The translations under genes were made by a program, and so were the position numbers. From assembly GCA_963847945.1 (NCBI GenBank), contig CAWKBX010000001.1:186001-250000 (forward strand): 64,000 nucleotides of DNA, read 5' to 3'. Within the stretch, counting starts at the first letter, position 1, and the number at the start of each line of letters is the position of its first letter. Below, piece after piece: positions 61,742 through 64,000 of this stretch. Under the pieces are notes generated by a model. It did no database searches and had not been told where the DNA came from. It saw only the letters and a list, made by a program, of their open reading frames with translations. This DNA comes from JANMJD01 sp963847945 (GTDB taxonomy: Bacteria > Actinomycetota > Acidimicrobiia > Acidimicrobiales > Ilumatobacteraceae).

Positions 61742-61876
61742 CACGCATCGAACACGCAGCCAAGCGTCTCAGACTTTGGTCGGCAGCAGAAATTGTTCGT
61801 CAAACCAAGTCGTTTCGAGTGGTACTGCGTGTGGGCAACGAACACAACGTGTGGTCGTCTCGGGAGGATGTGTCTG

Positions 61877-63109
61877 ATGGGTCGTTCGAAGTGGAAGTTC
61901 ATCTCTGCTGGCGCGGGGTCTGCCCTGTTGGTTGGCATGGTCGGCGTGTTCGCCGCTCCGACCGCACATGCCGCGGTGATGTGCGAGGGCAACGTGGCGA
62001 CCATCGTCGGCACGCCAGGTGCCGACTCGCTGATGGGCACGAACGGGCCCGACGTCATTGTGGGGTTGACCGGCAACGATGTGGTCGATGGCAAGGGGGG
62101 CGACGACTTGATCTGCCAGTCCGGAGCGATTGCGGGCCTCGGGCTGACGACGGTCACGATCGTTGGTGGACCCGGCAACGACACGCTGTCGATGCGCGAC
62201 CTCGACAACTCGTCGTTGACCGATGTGAACCTGACGACCGGCAAGGTGAAGATCGGGCAAGCGGGAGGCCCGGGAAACAACATTCGGGGCACCGTCGCGA
62301 CCATTGAGAACCTCGTTGGGCCGTCGACCGCCGACTATGTCGTGCTCACCGGCAATAGCGGATCGAATCGCCTTGAAGTCGTTGGCAGCGGGTCGATCTC
62401 GCCGATGGGCGGCAATGACATCGTCATTGGAACCCTGCGTAATCCGTGGGAAGGCGCCACGGTGGAGTACACGCGGGCCACCTCGGCGATCACGGTCGAC
62501 CTCAACACGGGACTGGTCAGCGGATGGTCGAACGACACCCTGATCGGGATCCAAAGCGTTATCGGCACGTACTACGCCGACGTGATCAAGGGCAACAATC
62601 AGAACAACGGTTTGTTCGGAGGACGGGGCGCCGACACCATCGATGGACGAAGTGGCAACGACTCAATCAGCAGCGACAACGCCAAGGCCACGCTCAAGGG
62701 TGGCGCTGGTGATGACCTCATCCTTCCCGGACCGGGAGGAGCCAAGCTCATCGACGGTGGGCTTGGTGTCGACAGCATCGACCTCAACTACACGCTCGCG
62801 GCGGCCACTGTCGACCTCGGTACGCAGTCGATGGTGATTGGCGGAGTGACTTCGACCTACGCCGGTGTTGAGGGTGTCACCGGGACACAGTTCGATGACA
62901 CCCTCGTTGGCAGCGAAGGCGACAACGTCATCGTCGGTGGTGCCGGCAACGACGTGCTGCGCGGGCTGGGCGGCCGCGACAAGCTATGGGGTTCCAGCGA
63001 GGTCGACTCAATGGACGGGGGCGACGGCGTCGATCGATGTGGGGGCGACTTCACCCTCGCCACGTTCGTTGGCTGTGAGGAGACCCGCAACATTGTGGGT
63101 GGCGACTGA
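61877..63109 (+). CDS. secreted calcium-binding RTX-like repeat protein
   Basis: About 410 residues. Signal peptide FISAGAGSALLVGMVGVFAA then PTAHAA. The mature part carries hemolysin-type nonapeptide-like repeats: GTPGADSLMGTNGPDVIVGL, GNDVVDGKGGDDLI, GGRGADTIDGRSGNDSI and VIVGGAGNDVLRGLGGRDKL. These GGxGxDxLx turns bind Ca2+ in RTX proteins. Intervening sections are beta-rich. There is no catalytic domain, so a structural or cell-surface role is likely. I chose the ATG at 61877 over 61868 because GGGAGG is then at suitable distance. Confidence 0.82.
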   Translation: MGRSKWKFISAGAGSALLVGMVGVFAAPTAHAAVMCEGNVATIVGTPGADSLMGTNGPDVIVGLTGNDVVDGKGGDDLICQSGAIAGLGLTTVTIVGGPGNDTLSMRDLDNSSLTDVNLTTGKVKIGQAGGPGNNIRGTVATIENLVGPSTADYVVLTGNSGSNRLEVVGSGSISPMGGNDIVIGTLRNPWEGATVEYTRATSAITVDLNTGLVSGWSNDTLIGIQSVIGTYYADVIKGNNQNNGLFGGRGADTIDGRSGNDSISSDNAKATLKGGAGDDLILPGPGGAKLIDGGLGVDSIDLNYTLAAATVDLGTQSMVIGGVTSTYAGVEGVTGTQFDDTLVGSEGDNVIVGGAGNDVLRGLGGRDKLWGSSEVDSMDGGDGVDRCGGDFTLATFVGCEETRNIVGGD

Positions 63110-63123
63110 CCACTCGCCTCTCG

Positions 63124-63990
63124 TCAGGCGACGACGACGGCGTGGATTTCCTTGACGGTCATACTGACGGGCGTCGTGGTGGTGAAGTCGCCCAGGTCGC
63201 CTGATTGTCCGTTGGAGTTGCGGAAGGTGACGTGCCAGTTGATCGAGATGGTGCCGTGGAATCGTTCGCCGTCGGGAGCGACGGCCGAGGAGTGGAGGTA
63301 CGCGTAGACACAGGTGTTGGGGTGGGTGTCGTCGTAGCCGTCGCGCCACGGTTCGCCCGGTCCCTGGCAGGTGGTGGGTCCGGTGCCCAGTTCGCCATCA
63401 CCCGGGGTGAAGGTCAACCCGACAGGAGTCGCGGTCGTTGTTGCCCGCAGCCAACCACGACCCGAGGGTACCGATGCGGTGGCGACGACGGGTTTGAACG
63501 GTGTGGTGGTCCAGAACCAGGAGCGGACCTTGACATAGGTCGTGTTGTCGGGCGGCGCCGATGCGAATGCCGGCTTCGGGGCCAAGCGTTGGATGTACTC
63601 CTGGGCGAGCCGGGGCAACGCAGTCGCCGGTGGGACGATCGGTACCCAGACCCGGGTACCGGCGAGCCTTCCTTCGAACCCGGGAACCCACGGGTCGCCT
63701 GGGCACGTCTTGAGATACAGGGCAAACGTGACACCGCCGCTGGTGTCGGAGATGCCCGGGTGGGACACTCCGGCGGTGAGCAGCGCCGCAGACCACGGCA
63801 GGTAACTGCAATTGCTCGGAGGCCCGTTCCAACCACCCGAGCGAACCGTCACCCCCGAGTACACCAGGCCCGAGACCGGGTCCGTCCCGTTCACCGTCCC
63901 GCCGCCTTTGTTTCCCGCGGATGCCACCGGCGGGGCGGCCATCGTGGAAGCAGCGACGAGCACCGCCATGAGTCTCACTGCGCGGGACAT
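63124..63990 (-). CDS. secreted protein of unknown function
   Basis: A 288-residue protein: signal peptide RLMAVLVAASTMAAPPVASA, then a mature domain rich in Trp, Thr and Pro (VTVRSGGWNGPPSNCSYLPW, VKVRSWFWTTTPFKPVVATA, ISINWHVTFRNSNGQSGDLG). Four or more cysteines suggest disulphides. Repeated GERFHGTISINWHVTF-type strands suggest an immunoglobulin-like fold. No family recognised. It converges with the RTX-like gene, ending 14 nt from it. Confidence 0.72.
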   Translation of the reverse strand: MSRAVRLMAVLVAASTMAAPPVASAGNKGGGTVNGTDPVSGLVYSGVTVRSGGWNGPPSNCSYLPWSAALLTAGVSHPGISDTSGGVTFALYLKTCPGDPWVPGFEGRLAGTRVWVPIVPPATALPRLAQEYIQRLAPKPAFASAPPDNTTYVKVRSWFWTTTPFKPVVATASVPSGRGWLRATTTATPVGLTFTPGDGELGTGPTTCQGPGEPWRDGYDDTHPNTCVYAYLHSSAVAPDGERFHGTISINWHVTFRNSNGQSGDLGDFTTTTPVSMTVKEIHAVVVA

Positions 63991-64000
63991 ACGTCCTCCC

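Noticed and set aside
1..64000. CRISPR arrays, rRNA or tRNA genes
   Set aside because: No regularly spaced repeats and no recognisable structural RNA gene were seen on either strand; short tRNA genes could be missed without a covariance search.

Overview
The window is about 64 kb of high-GC, densely coded DNA with no rRNA, tRNA or CRISPR array that I can see. Gene content points to an actinobacterium, most likely of the Acidimicrobiia/Ilumatobacter type. The evidence is an MshC-type mycothiol ligase, an InhA-like enoyl-ACP reductase, a menaquinone (not ubiquinone) pathway, F420-type oxidoreductases, an actinobacterial CtaA, a DUF222-HNH protein, many SDR/MaoC/acyl-CoA dehydrogenase genes and frequent GTG starts. 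Several genes begin 6-7 nt after a TANNNT-like box, which suggests leaderless transcripts. The lineage is an inference from gene content only.

Layout. 1-7.8 kb: two heterodimeric ABC exporter pairs flanking a DoxX protein and a membrane-anchored protein. 7.8-14 kb: methyltransferases, a Zn-alcohol dehydrogenase, an SDR, a phosphoglycerate-mutase-like phosphatase, a Nudix hydrolase and a DUF559 protein. 14.2-25.8 kb: TetR, inositol-phosphate synthase, SDRs, ACC deaminase, heme A synthase, a PH-domain membrane protein, a nitronate-monooxygenase-like enzyme, a YbaK deacylase and a DUF998-like protein. 25.8-36.8 kb: a menaquinone locus (menE, menA, menH-like, menD, menF, ubiE/menG) interleaved with an SDR, an amidase, a FrnE-like DsbA protein and an ATP-dependent DNA ligase. 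36.9-39.4 kb: acyl-CoA dehydrogenase and DUF222-HNH. 39.4-45.5 kb: a two-protease/sigma-factor locus. 45.5-58 kb: LLM oxidoreductase, GGDEF protein, MaoC, a lipoprotein, InhA-like FabI, an F420:NADP-type reductase, MshC, PlsC, ThrRS, a HIT protein and a DUF4032 protein. 58-64 kb: an ECF sigma factor with a membrane partner, cut by a mobile element, then two secreted proteins.

The most interesting locus is 39405-45492. A signal-less subtilase and an uncharacterised protein diverge from an ECF sigma factor, a small conserved-looking protein and a TPR-CHAT (caspase-fold) protease with an intact His/Cys dyad. This looks like an intracellular proteolysis-controlled sigma circuit. The second strong observation is an ECF sigma gene split in its N-terminal part by a roughly 2.6-kb Tn554-like element (two overlapping tyrosine recombinases plus a small ORF) bounded by 14-bp imperfect inverted repeats. 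The two gene halves rejoin in frame.

Many otherwise well-conserved genes carry single-base frameshifts (densest at 1-1.4, 24.6-24.7, 34.9-38.0 and 39.4-40.1 kb). Because they hit core functions such as menF and ubiE, sequence or assembly indels are likelier than true decay. I annotate such genes as one unit and state the break points. No gene-free stretch exceeds 300 bases.
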